Shown: positions 46,372 to 55,679 of the stretch, piece by piece | How positions within the stretch are numbered: position 1 is the first letter of the stretch | Layout of the letters: each line of letters opens with the position of its first letter | From: Phialophora verrucosa | Taxonomy: Eukaryota; Ascomycota; Eurotiomycetes; Chaetothyriales; Herpotrichiellaceae | Direction: 5' to 3' | Length of the DNA stretch: 64,000 nt | NCBI GenBank assembly: GCA_002099365.1 | Contig: MSED01000004.1 | Location: forward strand, 1,116,001-1,180,000 | Notes under the pieces: model-generated | Database searches by the model: none | What the model saw: the letters and a program-made list of their open reading frames with translations, nothing else | What the model was told of the DNA's origin: nothing | Made by a program: the position numbers and the translations under genes

Positions 46372-48459
46372 TCAAGCAGTCCGGCGATTGCCAGTGGACA
46401 TCAGTGTAATCTTCTTCTTCTTGCCTTTCTTTTGCCGGCCACCGCCACTCAAGCTCGCCTCGACCATCGCCACGGCCTCGCTCTCGTCGAGCAGGTCCTT
46501 TTCCCAGTCTTGAAGCCACCCATCATCTACCTGTACAGTGGGAGCAGGCGTAGCAATCAAGGGCGGAGTGGTCGGAGCCACTGCCGTTGTCCCCCAAACG
46601 GTTCTGGGAGCGTCAGGACTTGTGCCAGGCGTGGCCAGCGTTGCGAATGCAGATTGAGGTCTGTTATTACCCCATGGGGGCGTTGTTGCTAGATTGGACT
46701 CCAGGCCTGGCGACGAGCTAGCATGAGTCGATGGGTCGACCAAGGGTTGAAAATCAGTGTCGGTGAAGCTCTTGGTACCCACACTGGGTCTCCGCGGTCG
46801 TCTAGCGGCTGCCCAACGCTTATCATCCTCTTCTTTCTCGGCTCGTATTCTATCCCTCTCTTCTCGCGCTTCCTTTTCCGAATTTCTCTTTCGTCGCTTG
46901 GAGATTTCCTCTTTAAACTGGTCTAGGATGGCCGGATTGATGACATCAGTCCAGTCGCACTCCAAGAACGTCACCTCAAAGCCATACGGTAAGTGAGCCA
47001 TGTATTTCGCTCTTTTGCGAAGATCGTCATCTATGACATGCCCCGTTGAGATATGTTCTACCCGTGGAAGAATCGTTGAAGGAAAAGCCGAAAAGTCGCC
47101 GAAAGCAGTCTTAAGTATTCGAATATCCAGTGGTGAGAGGAAGAAATTGGGCAAAGCATGGTAGAAGTAAAATGAATGAGCTGGAGTCCGATTGGGGCCG
47201 TGCCCAGGCCTGGGCGGGACTGTTGTGGATTTCGTTGGAATGGCGATTGGATTGAGCGACATCTCCTGAACAGCCGCATTGAGGAGGGTGTTCTGTTCCT
47301 GATCAGCTGCATCCCACGTTTCTGGCACTTCAGCTTGCTTCGTGCACGTTGAAGTCGTTGACCCCGCCGCAGGAGGGTTGCCCAAGCCGGACAATTTCTG
47401 CTTAAGGTCCTCAATAGCTAGCACAGCTTTGCGCGTCCAGGTATTGTCGTCACCAAACATAAGCTCGTCTTCCTTGCCCTGAGTATCAAGGTCTGCAATC
47501 TCCTGGTCATATTGAGCAACCATGTAGTCTTCACCTCCTTTCATGAAGCGTGCATAATCCATCATGCCAGCTACATGGAACCATGGAATGTCGTCTGTAC
47601 GGCCATAGCTCTCAGCAGTGTCACGAGGCAGGGCAAGTGTCGTGCCTGGCTCTCGCTTCAACAGCTTCAGGAGAATGTCGCCACCCTCTCTTAACAGGCT
47701 CACATCATTGCCATGTATCCATCTGACCGGCCTGGTATCTGAAACGTAAATGCTGTCCTCGCAAATGGCACATTTTTTCCACCTGGCTCGCTTCTCGGGA
47801 ACAGGGGTTGACTCGTCGGTCGAATGCATGTAGCGGATAAGACATGGTAGGCAGTAGATGTGACCACACTTGGCCATTCGAGGAGCGACGGGGGTCGATA
47901 GACAAATCGGACAACTTGCATCCTGAGTCTCGGCTGAGGCAAGGACTTGGAGGACGGCATCCCAGCTAACATAGATGTCTGCATCAACTGTTTGAGCATG
48001 GTACTCTCGATCAGGTCGGACAATGAAGCGATAATTTGCATGGACATAGCGAGCCTTATCAATGGCATGGTAACCCGAGCCGAGTCCCCACGTACGATGG
48101 CGTGTTTGACTATGACGGTGATTGAAGTGCTGAGAATGGTGTTGGGGACGGGGAGGGAGGGTGAAGTTCATCAAATGGGTGATTGAAGTTTGTCCTTTTC
48201 TCGAGTTGACCGATCTCATGGCGTTTGTCTCATCCTCATCAATGAGTCGTGGCTTCTTTTGTTGCTTGTGCTGTTTTCGCAGGGGCTGGTTCCCGCGCGC
48301 CTGAGGCGTTTGACGCGTCAAAGCTGACACCCCAGCGCTTCCTGAGCTCAGTGATCGTTTAGAAAAGGCGTTATCGGGGGTAGCTTGAGAGTAGTTGGAC
48401 GCTGATGAGGCCGGAGGAAGTTTGCTCGCGGGCGGAAGAGAGGTGGCGCTGGATGACAT
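46372..48459 (-). CDS. MAG2: RING-type E3 ubiquitin ligase, RNF10/Mag2 family
   Basis: Single exon, 695 aa from the ATG at 48459 (MSSSATSLPPASKLPP). Further upstream codons in the frame are hydrophobic and unlike the family. The N-terminus is disordered and basic (KQHKQQKKPRL). A conserved block (YRFIVRPDREYHAQTVDADI, WDAVLQVLAS) leads into the RING at about residues 183-242: CPICLSTPVAPRMAKCGHIYCLPCLIRYM, then WKKCAICEDSIY, giving all eight zinc ligands. Downstream conserved pieces are FFLSPLDIRILKTAFG and LPYGFEVTFLECDW. The C-terminus has a charged coiled coil with EKEAREERDRIRAEKEEDDK and ends KKGKKKKITLM. Family members attach single ubiquitin to 40S ribosomal proteins uS3 and uS5 in ribosome quality control. 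It diverges from a Ubp3/USP10-type protease, the enzyme that opposes it. Confidence 0.85.
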   Translation of the reverse strand: MSSSATSLPPASKLPPASSASNYSQATPDNAFSKRSLSSGSAGVSALTRQTPQARGNQPLRKQHKQQKKPRLIDEDETNAMRSVNSRKGQTSITHLMNFTLPPRPQHHSQHFNHRHSQTRHRTWGLGSGYHAIDKARYVHANYRFIVRPDREYHAQTVDADIYVSWDAVLQVLASAETQDASCPICLSTPVAPRMAKCGHIYCLPCLIRYMHSTDESTPVPEKRARWKKCAICEDSIYVSDTRPVRWIHGNDVSLLREGGDILLKLLKREPGTTLALPRDTAESYGRTDDIPWFHVAGMMDYARFMKGGEDYMVAQYDQEIADLDTQGKEDELMFGDDNTWTRKAVLAIEDLKQKLSGLGNPPAAGSTTSTCTKQAEVPETWDAADQEQNTLLNAAVQEMSLNPIAIPTKSTTVPPRPGHGPNRTPAHSFYFYHALPNFFLSPLDIRILKTAFGDFSAFPSTILPRVEHISTGHVIDDDLRKRAKYMAHLPYGFEVTFLECDWTDVINPAILDQFKEEISKRRKRNSEKEAREERDRIRAEKEEDDKRWAAARRPRRPSVGTKSFTDTDFQPLVDPSTHASSSPGLESNLATTPPWGNNRPQSAFATLATPGTSPDAPRTVWGTTAVAPTTPPLIATPAPTVQVDDGWLQDWEKDLLDESEAVAMVEASLSGGGRQKKGKKKKITLMSTGNRRTA

Positions 48460-49209
48460 CGCTACTTCGGGTCGGCTTGTCTCCTCAAGTCCAGCAATGA
48501 AGCAGACAAGTGTCCTCGACAAAAAGCAGCAAGGAAAGAGCCAACAGATAATATGAGGTTGGGACTGAGATGGACCACGATCACCCCAACGAAGGGGTGG
48601 TGAGAGGTGATTGAAACCGAACGCAGCAACGAGATGGCAAGTCATGCTGTGACGGACGGCGGGGCAGCCGAATGACTCCCACTAAGCCGATGCATTAGGT
48701 AAGCCTACCGTGGCCTGCGAAGGAAATTTGGAGAAAGCCGGGGCTCTCTACCGGCGCGCTTACTGGCTGGAAGGGGGTTGACAAAACCCACTCGACCTGC
48801 GAAATCCGCCGAGTTGAGAAGACCGAACTGCGCAATTGTTCGTGCTTGCCTTGGACGACTCAACCTCACATCCGCATCACTCTACGTGTTAGCTTTTTGG
48901 TCGCCTTGACACGAAGGTGTTACCTTACTCTTGCCTCTCCCCTCCTGCTCCCAGGGCTGCCGTTCGGTGGTTCAACCGACCTCTCGTCTCTTTCGCCTTC
49001 GTCCATCTTCCCCTGGGCGCAGCTGCCGTCAAGCGCTATCGATCTATCGCTTTCACCTCATCCTTTCTTACCACGGCTCCTTGATCATGGATCAACAAGC
49101 GTCGTCGGTTTAGGAGACCGAAGATCAGGAAAGAGAGAGACGCGCCGCGTATCAACCCTTTGCATCATGTCCTGGCGAAGAAAGCCCTGAACGCGACTTG
49201 ATCACAACC
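48460..49209. promoter_or_regulatory. Shared 750 bp divergent promoter of the RNF10-type and USP10-type genes
   Basis: The two starts point away from each other across 750 bp with no gene between. TC-rich tracts lie near 48900-49080 on the side of the protease gene. No specific factor site is claimed. Confidence 0.55.
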
Positions 49210-51897
49210 ATGCAACCAAACCACAATCCCTATGGGCAACATGCCATGCCCATGCAGGCTCCTCAGAGGCGGCATGATGGCTCGTACGCAGCCATTCCAC
49301 CGCCCGTGAGGCAGCATCACCAGTATCAGCCATACTATCAGCAACATATGGCTCCCATGGTGCCCCAATATCCGCATCAATACCAGCCCAACTGGTATGG
49401 CTATCAACAACCTCACATGCATCCCATGCATGCCCGGCCACCATATTATCCTCAGCATAGTATGCCCCCGCCTCAGTATCCCGCAGCTGCTCCTCCTCCC
49501 GCTCCCCATCACGGCCCCTTGGTGGTATCCTCGCCACTGCACGTTCAGGCTCCTCTCCGGCACAGCCAGGGCGCCCCGCCGGTGCCGCAACAACACATCT
49601 CGGCCGCTCCCACGATGACCTCCAACCCAGTTCATACGCCGCCTTCTCCACCATTGAGCACATCGAGCACTGTGAACACAAGAAAAGAAACCGTATCTCC
49701 TGCTGTCTCGCCTGCCCCGCAACGGGTTCAAAGCCCGTCGGTTGATACACCCCAGGAACCATTTCAGCCTCCTGTGCCTTGGCTGTCCGTCGAAGGCGAG
49801 CCGTTTCCTCCACGAGCCCCGCGGCGGACACGGCGAATTTTTCGCTCACTTCTTGCTTCAGAACCTGTTGTGTACCCGGTGGTGGAACAGCCATCTTCAC
49901 CACTTCCTGAAGCAGAGACACTACAAGAGCAACAAGAGCCGGTGTCACAGGAAGTGAACCCAGACACTTCTACAGAGCAGAGTTTCACACAGACGTCGCC
50001 AACCTCGACCCCTCTGCCTTCGGTTGCCCCGTCAGATGCTGCTTCTACGCAGCCAACTACCCCTTCATCTGCGGCTCCTGCGTCTCTCTCGAAGACCCCG
50101 ACCCAACCCAAAGCTCGGCCCGTGGGTACTGTTATACCAGCCGTTCCTATTTTGCCCCCTAGTCCTTCTGCAGGGCGCTCTGCTCACCGTGACTCGGTCG
50201 TGTCCACGCAATCAAGGCTATCTGAACCAGCACCACCATCTGTAGAAGTAACCGAAGCTAAGCCTACTTCTCCTGAAGGGCAAGAGACCAAGCAGCACCC
50301 GGAAGTTCCCGTACCGACCGTTTCTCCCGCCGCTCCGAAGTCCTGGGCAAATCTTTTCAAATCCAACGACGCGAAGGCTGGATCGTCTTCCACGGGACCC
50401 TCTCAAGCCGTTTCATCGATATCTGGGACGGCGAAGAGCGAGACCCTGTCCGACGTGCTCAATGAGATGAACGCTGTCGTCGAGGCACCAACCACTATCT
50501 CTTTTTTGAAACCGCGCGGTCTCGTCAATACTGGCAATATGTGCTATATGAACTCTGTATTGCAAGTTCTTGTTTTCTGTTTGCCTTTCTACGATTTAAT
50601 CGCCAAAATCGCCGACAGAGCTCCACATACCTTCAAGAGCGACACGCCTTTAGTCGATGCGATCATTATGTTTATCCGAGAATATCCCATCATTTGCTCT
50701 GCCAACTCTGTCGACCAGCTTCGTCTGCGCTTGAAACCAGAAGACTACGAGAATTTTGGCGATAGTCTCATTCCGGAATATGTCTACACGGCGATAAAAG
50801 ACCTGCCGCGGTTCCGCGAAATGCGAAGGGGTCATCAACAGGATGCTCAGGAGTTTCTTGGCTTCCTCTTGGAAGAATTACACGAAGAGTGTGCTCGTGC
50901 CATGAGGTCTACCACGGCCTCCAGTTCTGGCAGAACAACGCCCGTGGGGAGCGTCTCGAACGCTTCCGATCACGCTGATGTTGAAGGCGGCTGGATGGAA
51001 GTAGGACACAAGCAAAAAGCTGCTGTGACTCGATCGTCCGGAATGCTTGCTGCTGAATCCCCTGTGACAAACATTTTCGGTGGCAAGCTTCGATCAGAGC
51101 TCAAGGTTTCAGGAAACAAGTTATCTATCACATTGGAGCCATATTCGCCGTTGCAGCTTGATATCGGCTCTCCTCAAGTCAACAACATCGTCGACGCCCT
51201 GAAAGGTCTAACTCGACCAGAGAGCATGCAAGGTGATTTCCACACCCCTCGAGGAGTCAAGGCTACCGCAACCAAGCAAGTTTTCATTGAGACTCTCCCT
51301 CCGGTTCTGATCCTGCACTTGAAACGATTTCACTATGACAACACCACAAAACGAGCTGAGAAGATCTGGAAACGTGTGGGCTATCCCCTAGAGTTAGAAA
51401 TCCCGAAGGAAGTGTTCCCCTTGCAAGTACGGAACAAATTCACGGCTCACGGCGGACTGCCCAAATATCGCCTCACCGGTGTCATCTATCATCACGGCAA
51501 AAATGCCAACGGCGGACACTACACTGTTGATATTCGCCGGCAAGATGGCCATGAATGGATCCGGATGGATGATACCTTGCTTCGCCGCATCAGAGCTGAA
51601 GATGTCGCTGAAGGTGGTAGCGAAGAAGATCCGAAAGTGCTAGCTGCAGCCCTTGAGCGACACAAAGCTTCCGGCAACCGGTTTGACCAGTTCGAGCAGG
51701 AGGAGGAGGTAGACGAAGGGTCAGACAAAGCATGGAACCAAGTGAATGGCCATTCAAGGTCCAAGTCCACTCTGAGCACAGCCGTTAATGGAACTGCTAC
51801 TCCCAAAGACTCCTCGGGCAAAGACACGCCGAACCCCAAATATGCCGTCAAAGACAACAAGGTTGCCTATCTGTTGTTCTATCAGCGTATTCAGTAG
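49210..51897 (+). CDS. UBP3: Ubiquitin-specific protease, Ubp3/USP10 family
   Basis: Single exon, 895 aa. The first ATG of the frame is 49210. Residues 1-130 are Pro/Gln/His/Tyr-rich and 130-400 are Ser/Thr/Pro-rich, both disordered. The catalytic USP domain runs from about residue 435 to the end. The Cys box is GLVNTGNMCYMNSVLQ with Cys445 as nucleophile. RRGHQQDAQEFLGFLLEELHEE is the Gln/Asp box, and the His box is YHHGKNANGGHYTVDI with His770. Family-specific pieces are GWMEVGHKQKAAVTRSSG and FGGKLRSELKVSGNKLSITLEPYSPLQLDI. An insertion after the His box (about 805-875) is Asp/Glu/Ser-rich, and the protein ends NKVAYLLFYQR. Ubp3/USP10 removes ubiquitin from 40S proteins and from autophagy and vesicle factors, often with a Bre5/G3BP partner. 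Confidence 0.92.
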   Translation: MQPNHNPYGQHAMPMQAPQRRHDGSYAAIPPPVRQHHQYQPYYQQHMAPMVPQYPHQYQPNWYGYQQPHMHPMHARPPYYPQHSMPPPQYPAAAPPPAPHHGPLVVSSPLHVQAPLRHSQGAPPVPQQHISAAPTMTSNPVHTPPSPPLSTSSTVNTRKETVSPAVSPAPQRVQSPSVDTPQEPFQPPVPWLSVEGEPFPPRAPRRTRRIFRSLLASEPVVYPVVEQPSSPLPEAETLQEQQEPVSQEVNPDTSTEQSFTQTSPTSTPLPSVAPSDAASTQPTTPSSAAPASLSKTPTQPKARPVGTVIPAVPILPPSPSAGRSAHRDSVVSTQSRLSEPAPPSVEVTEAKPTSPEGQETKQHPEVPVPTVSPAAPKSWANLFKSNDAKAGSSSTGPSQAVSSISGTAKSETLSDVLNEMNAVVEAPTTISFLKPRGLVNTGNMCYMNSVLQVLVFCLPFYDLIAKIADRAPHTFKSDTPLVDAIIMFIREYPIICSANSVDQLRLRLKPEDYENFGDSLIPEYVYTAIKDLPRFREMRRGHQQDAQEFLGFLLEELHEECARAMRSTTASSSGRTTPVGSVSNASDHADVEGGWMEVGHKQKAAVTRSSGMLAAESPVTNIFGGKLRSELKVSGNKLSITLEPYSPLQLDIGSPQVNNIVDALKGLTRPESMQGDFHTPRGVKATATKQVFIETLPPVLILHLKRFHYDNTTKRAEKIWKRVGYPLELEIPKEVFPLQVRNKFTAHGGLPKYRLTGVIYHHGKNANGGHYTVDIRRQDGHEWIRMDDTLLRRIRAEDVAEGGSEEDPKVLAAALERHKASGNRFDQFEQEEEVDEGSDKAWNQVNGHSRSKSTLSTAVNGTATPKDSSGKDTPNPKYAVKDNKVAYLLFYQRIQ

Positions 51898-52897
51898 CAG
51901 TGAGGGGGCTTGTATCATGACTCACAAGCTGCAAACTGATCCCTAATGGCCTGATTCCCCGCAGACTGAGGTTGCCACCAGCTTACGGTTCCCAACATGT
52001 CTTCTGGACGATGATTCTTCACCTCATCACAATTACGATCATTCTTGACATCGTTACAGCGCCTTTCTTGTCGGAAAAGTGAGCATTTGCTAAAATCGGG
52101 GAGGAGTCCCGAAGACTCGAAAAGTTCACTCGCCGGATCCGAGGAGCGATATGCAATGCATAGCGAGGAATGGTCATGAGCCCAGCATGAACCGGCTTCG
52201 TTGAGCATCAGCGTGACATCTTCCCTTGTGCCCATACCAAAAGACCTTATGACCTTGTCCTAACGAACCCCGCCTATTTAAATTCACCTTGCCAGCCCGT
52301 TGGTTCTTTCGGCTGGCTCAGCTGGTCTCGCTTGTACCAGACCATGTTATTAGGAGGAAGAAGATACGGTAGCATGTATTGGTGACTGATGAAAGAAGGG
52401 ACGGTGAAAGAAAGAGATAGCAGCATTAATCCTGACGGTGGTGGCCATCACAACCTATTGACTGTATCTACGTGCTTCTTCGCCACCGTTGGAGCCTGCA
52501 ATGACACTGGTGGCTGTGATCTGACGGGGGCAGCTCAGATGTTCATACTTTGCTGAGCACATATTCCCCCCTGGAGAGTGGCGGCCTGTAGATAGTCATC
52601 GTGTCTGGCTGAGAGAACGAACAAGATCATTTACCTTATTTCATACGTTCTCTTCTTTCAACGTTCGTTTTCGCACCAGATTACCAAAGAATCCATTTTA
52701 CTGTCTCCACCATTCCATCCTGTGTCCGTCTTCGAGACTCTGAGACGCTGAGTCAATATACTTTTGGGTAAAGGATCCCACTCAGAGATGATGCCACCAG
52801 TTTGCTGCCCCAAAATGCTTACTTGCTTAATAAGGCAGTGGTGGGAGCCTTTGTGTCCCTTCCTATTAAGCATGGCACCATCGACTGATTGATCTCT
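51898..52897. other. Intergenic
   Basis: 1 kb between the USP gene and the HET-like fragment. Nothing supported. Confidence 0.5.
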
Positions 52898-53690
52898 CTA
52901 GACGAGCAAAAACTCCGTAACATCAACGCGACTGAGGTCGAGGTGATATCTTCCGAACAAAGAACAAGGTAAGGGCGTGGCCTTCATGGGCTTTCCTCCT
53001 GTATACTCAGGCTCAGACTGCTGTTTCGACGCCTGATCCGTCTCGATGTAACAAAACGCCGGGCCTAGAAAAGTCCATCGATTGTCGCTCGTTGGCCGCA
53101 GTACCGACATGACTTCCGAGCCCTGGATGGTGGTCAGCACGTCTCCGTCTCTTGCCATGCGTGAGACAAGCGCATAGGCGTTGTTTCGCAAAAACATGAA
53201 CCTTCGCGACTCGGAATCTAGCGATCTGGTGGAGAAGGGCGGTTTCAGGATCATTTCTTTCACTCGTACTTGCACTCTTCCCGCATTACAATTTTGAACC
53301 GATGATCCAAGACAGAGTTGGAGATTTCCGGGACGCGCTCAAAGGTAAGGCATTCCCTGAGACTTGGAGAGCCACGTCCTTCAAGCTGGCTTCCGTGATA
53401 GGAGACGCCGTGGTCATCGAATTTCTGCTTTCTTGGTTGGACTGCCCCGGCTGACGTTTTGAACAATGCTGATCTGCTGAAATATTGATATGAGGAATGC
53501 CGACACGCAAGTCAATTGCCCACGATGGGAGATCTGCCGTCATTCTCGTTCTGTCTTGGAAGATTACCAAACAGTCTAGCGACTTCTCCAGGTCGACTGT
53601 GTGCTTGACAAAGTCTTGGAAGACCGGAGACACGGATTTGATTTCCGATAGTCAATCCTAGGAAAGCCAGTGGTAGAATTCACGGGCTTG
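52898..53690 (-). pseudogene. C-terminal fragment of a HET (heterokaryon incompatibility) domain protein gene
   Basis: Read on the minus strand, three frames in succession match the region that follows the HET domain in these proteins. First a short piece near 53670 reads IDYRKS. Next comes FQDFVKHTVDLEKSLDCL and DLPSWAIDLRVG (53633-53286), then SRRFMFLRNNAYALVSRMARDGD and SVLRPTSDNRWTFLGPAFCY (53275-52898). The order FxDF...SLD.L...LPSWxxD...RRFF...G.....GD...VLRP is characteristic. The pieces need frame changes near 53640 and 53280, and no upstream HET domain itself can be found before uL4. It is therefore a truncated, frameshifted relic, unless unusual introns join the parts. HET proteins trigger cell death when unlike fungal strains fuse. 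Confidence 0.55.
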
Positions 53691-54362
53691 ACTTCAGGAT
53701 GGAGAGAATGCCCAAGGGCAGACTGGTCAAGCCTGTGAGGAGAAGGAAGACCTCGATTCAGATGTGCAACAAATTAAATCTGTAACAGAAGACTGAAAGC
53801 TGAACTTAGGCTGGAACTGTCAGGCTGCGCAGAGTCATGGGATCTCCGCTGATGACTGGCTTTTCTTGAAGCAAGAGAGTCCGGCTTGTCTTGGAAAAAG
53901 CACACCCCACAGCGTTTAGCTTTGGAAGAATAGAAGACGAGGTAGGAAGCAGCGAAGCTGGTTATGTCACAGAGCCCGGCTCTCATTTACCAGCCATTCC
54001 AGATGGGTATCTGATGAGGATTGAATGGAAGAGATGAGGTGACATTCGCGGAAGTTTCGACTTCCAGGGGTCGGCACCTCATATGCAATGTGAGTGCTGG
54101 ACATCCCAAAGAACATCGTCAATCTTAAGGCATTGTAGATTGGAGAGCTTGCGATCACAGTAGAAGTTTGGAAGGAGGAGCCTATTCTGAGGCCACACGG
54201 TGATCACCAAGGCTGGTCGAGCGCCAAGATTTCATCCCAAACAGGAATAGTCCACAGAGACTCCAAATTTCGCAGGCTCGGCCATTCATTCAATCGAACA
54301 TTTCGACCTCGACAACGACAACCTCACCTCCTTCAACAACCACTCCTTACCAGAAATTCAAG
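53691..54362. other. Intergenic, uL4 upstream region
   Basis: About 670 bp. Promoter of the ribosomal protein gene expected. No HET-domain sequence or other gene seen. Confidence 0.5.
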
Positions 54363-55679
54363 ATGTCGAACCGTCCCACCGTCGGCATCTTCGGCGGAGA
54401 TGGCTCCAGCACAGGAGAAACCCATCCTCTCCCCGCCGTCTTCAGCTCTCCAATCCGCCCAGATGTTGTCCAGTACGAAAATTCCCCACGAACGGCCGGC
54501 AAGGCAAAGCGACAGAAATTGAGCTGACGATGAATCCAGGAGCGTCCACACCGGGATGGCCAAGAACAAGAGACAAGCGTACGCTGTGAGCGAGAAGGCG
54601 GGCGAGCAGACTTCAGCCGAGTCATGGGGCACAGGTGCGTCGGGAAGGGAAAAAAACCCACAGCACAGGAACAACATATCGGGACTAGACTAACACGGTC
54701 AACCAGGTCGTGCCGTCGCACGTATCCCTCGTGTCTCCGGTGGTGGTACACACCGTGCCGGCCAGGCTGCCTTCGGCAACATGTGCAGAGAAGGTCGCAT
54801 GTTCGCACCCACCAAGGTCTGGAGAAAGTGGCATCAGAAGATCAACTTGGGACAGAAGTACGCTCGCGAGCATTCCACGGCGTGACTATGAGAATGTGCT
54901 CTAACCTACTTTGCAGGCGCTTCGCAACCGCCTCTGCCATTGCAGCCTCGTCCGTTCCGGCCTTGCTGCTCGCCCGCGGCCACCGCATTTCCACCGTCAG
55001 CGAAGTCCCCCTCGTCATCTCGAGCAAGATCTTTGAAGGCGCTGCCCTCGTCAAAACGTCCGCTGCCGCAGCCCTCTTGAAGGCTGTTGGCGCAGGCCCG
55101 GACATTGTCAAAGTGCAGAAATCCCGCAAGCTCAGAGCTGGCAAGGGCAAGATGCGAGGTCGCCGACACCGACAGCGCCGCGGTCCGTTGGTCGTCTACA
55201 ACCCTGAGACCGACGGCAAGGAACTGGTTCGTGCGTTCCGCAACATCCCCGGTGTCGAGACTTCGTCGGTCTTCGCGTTGAACTTGCTCCAACTCGCTCC
55301 GGGCGGCCACTTGGGTCGCTTCATCATCTGGACCTCGGCTGCTTTCGCGGCATTGGACACCATCTACGGGTCTACTACTGAACCTTCCGCACTGAAGAAG
55401 GATTTCCTCCTGCCCAACAACGTCGTATCAAACGCGGATATCACTCGTCTCATCAACAGCTCTGAGATCCAATCCGTGCTCAGAGAACCCAAGGGCTACG
55501 CGACTACCAAGCGTACCAACGTGCAGAAGAAGAACCCTCTCCGCAACAGACAGGTGCTGCTTCGTCTCAACCCTTATGCTGCGCAGTACGCGAAGGACAA
55601 GATTGGCCAGAAGGGCGTTGAGCATGGTAAGCCGGAGCCTGTCAACGCACGGTTCCACGAGACCTTGCATGAGAATTAG
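54363..55679 (+). CDS. RPL4: Cytosolic 60S ribosomal protein uL4
   Basis: Four exons (54363-54472, 54540-54634, 54707-54857, 54917-55679), 372 aa. The three introns are near the 5' end, as is common for fungal ribosomal protein genes. Conserved sequence: RPTVGIFGGDGSSTGETHPL and LPAVFSSPIRPDVVQ, VHTGMAKNKRQAYAVSEKAG, the internal rRNA-contacting loop SGGGTHRAGQAAFGNMCREG, FAPTKVWRKWH, and RGHRISTVSEVPLVI. The eukaryotic C-terminal extension (LRNRQVLLRLNPYAAQYAKD) is complete. uL4 lines the peptide exit tunnel and is one of the earliest proteins to join the 60S precursor. Splice junctions all restore the expected protein. A functional gene with no oddities. Confidence 0.97.
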
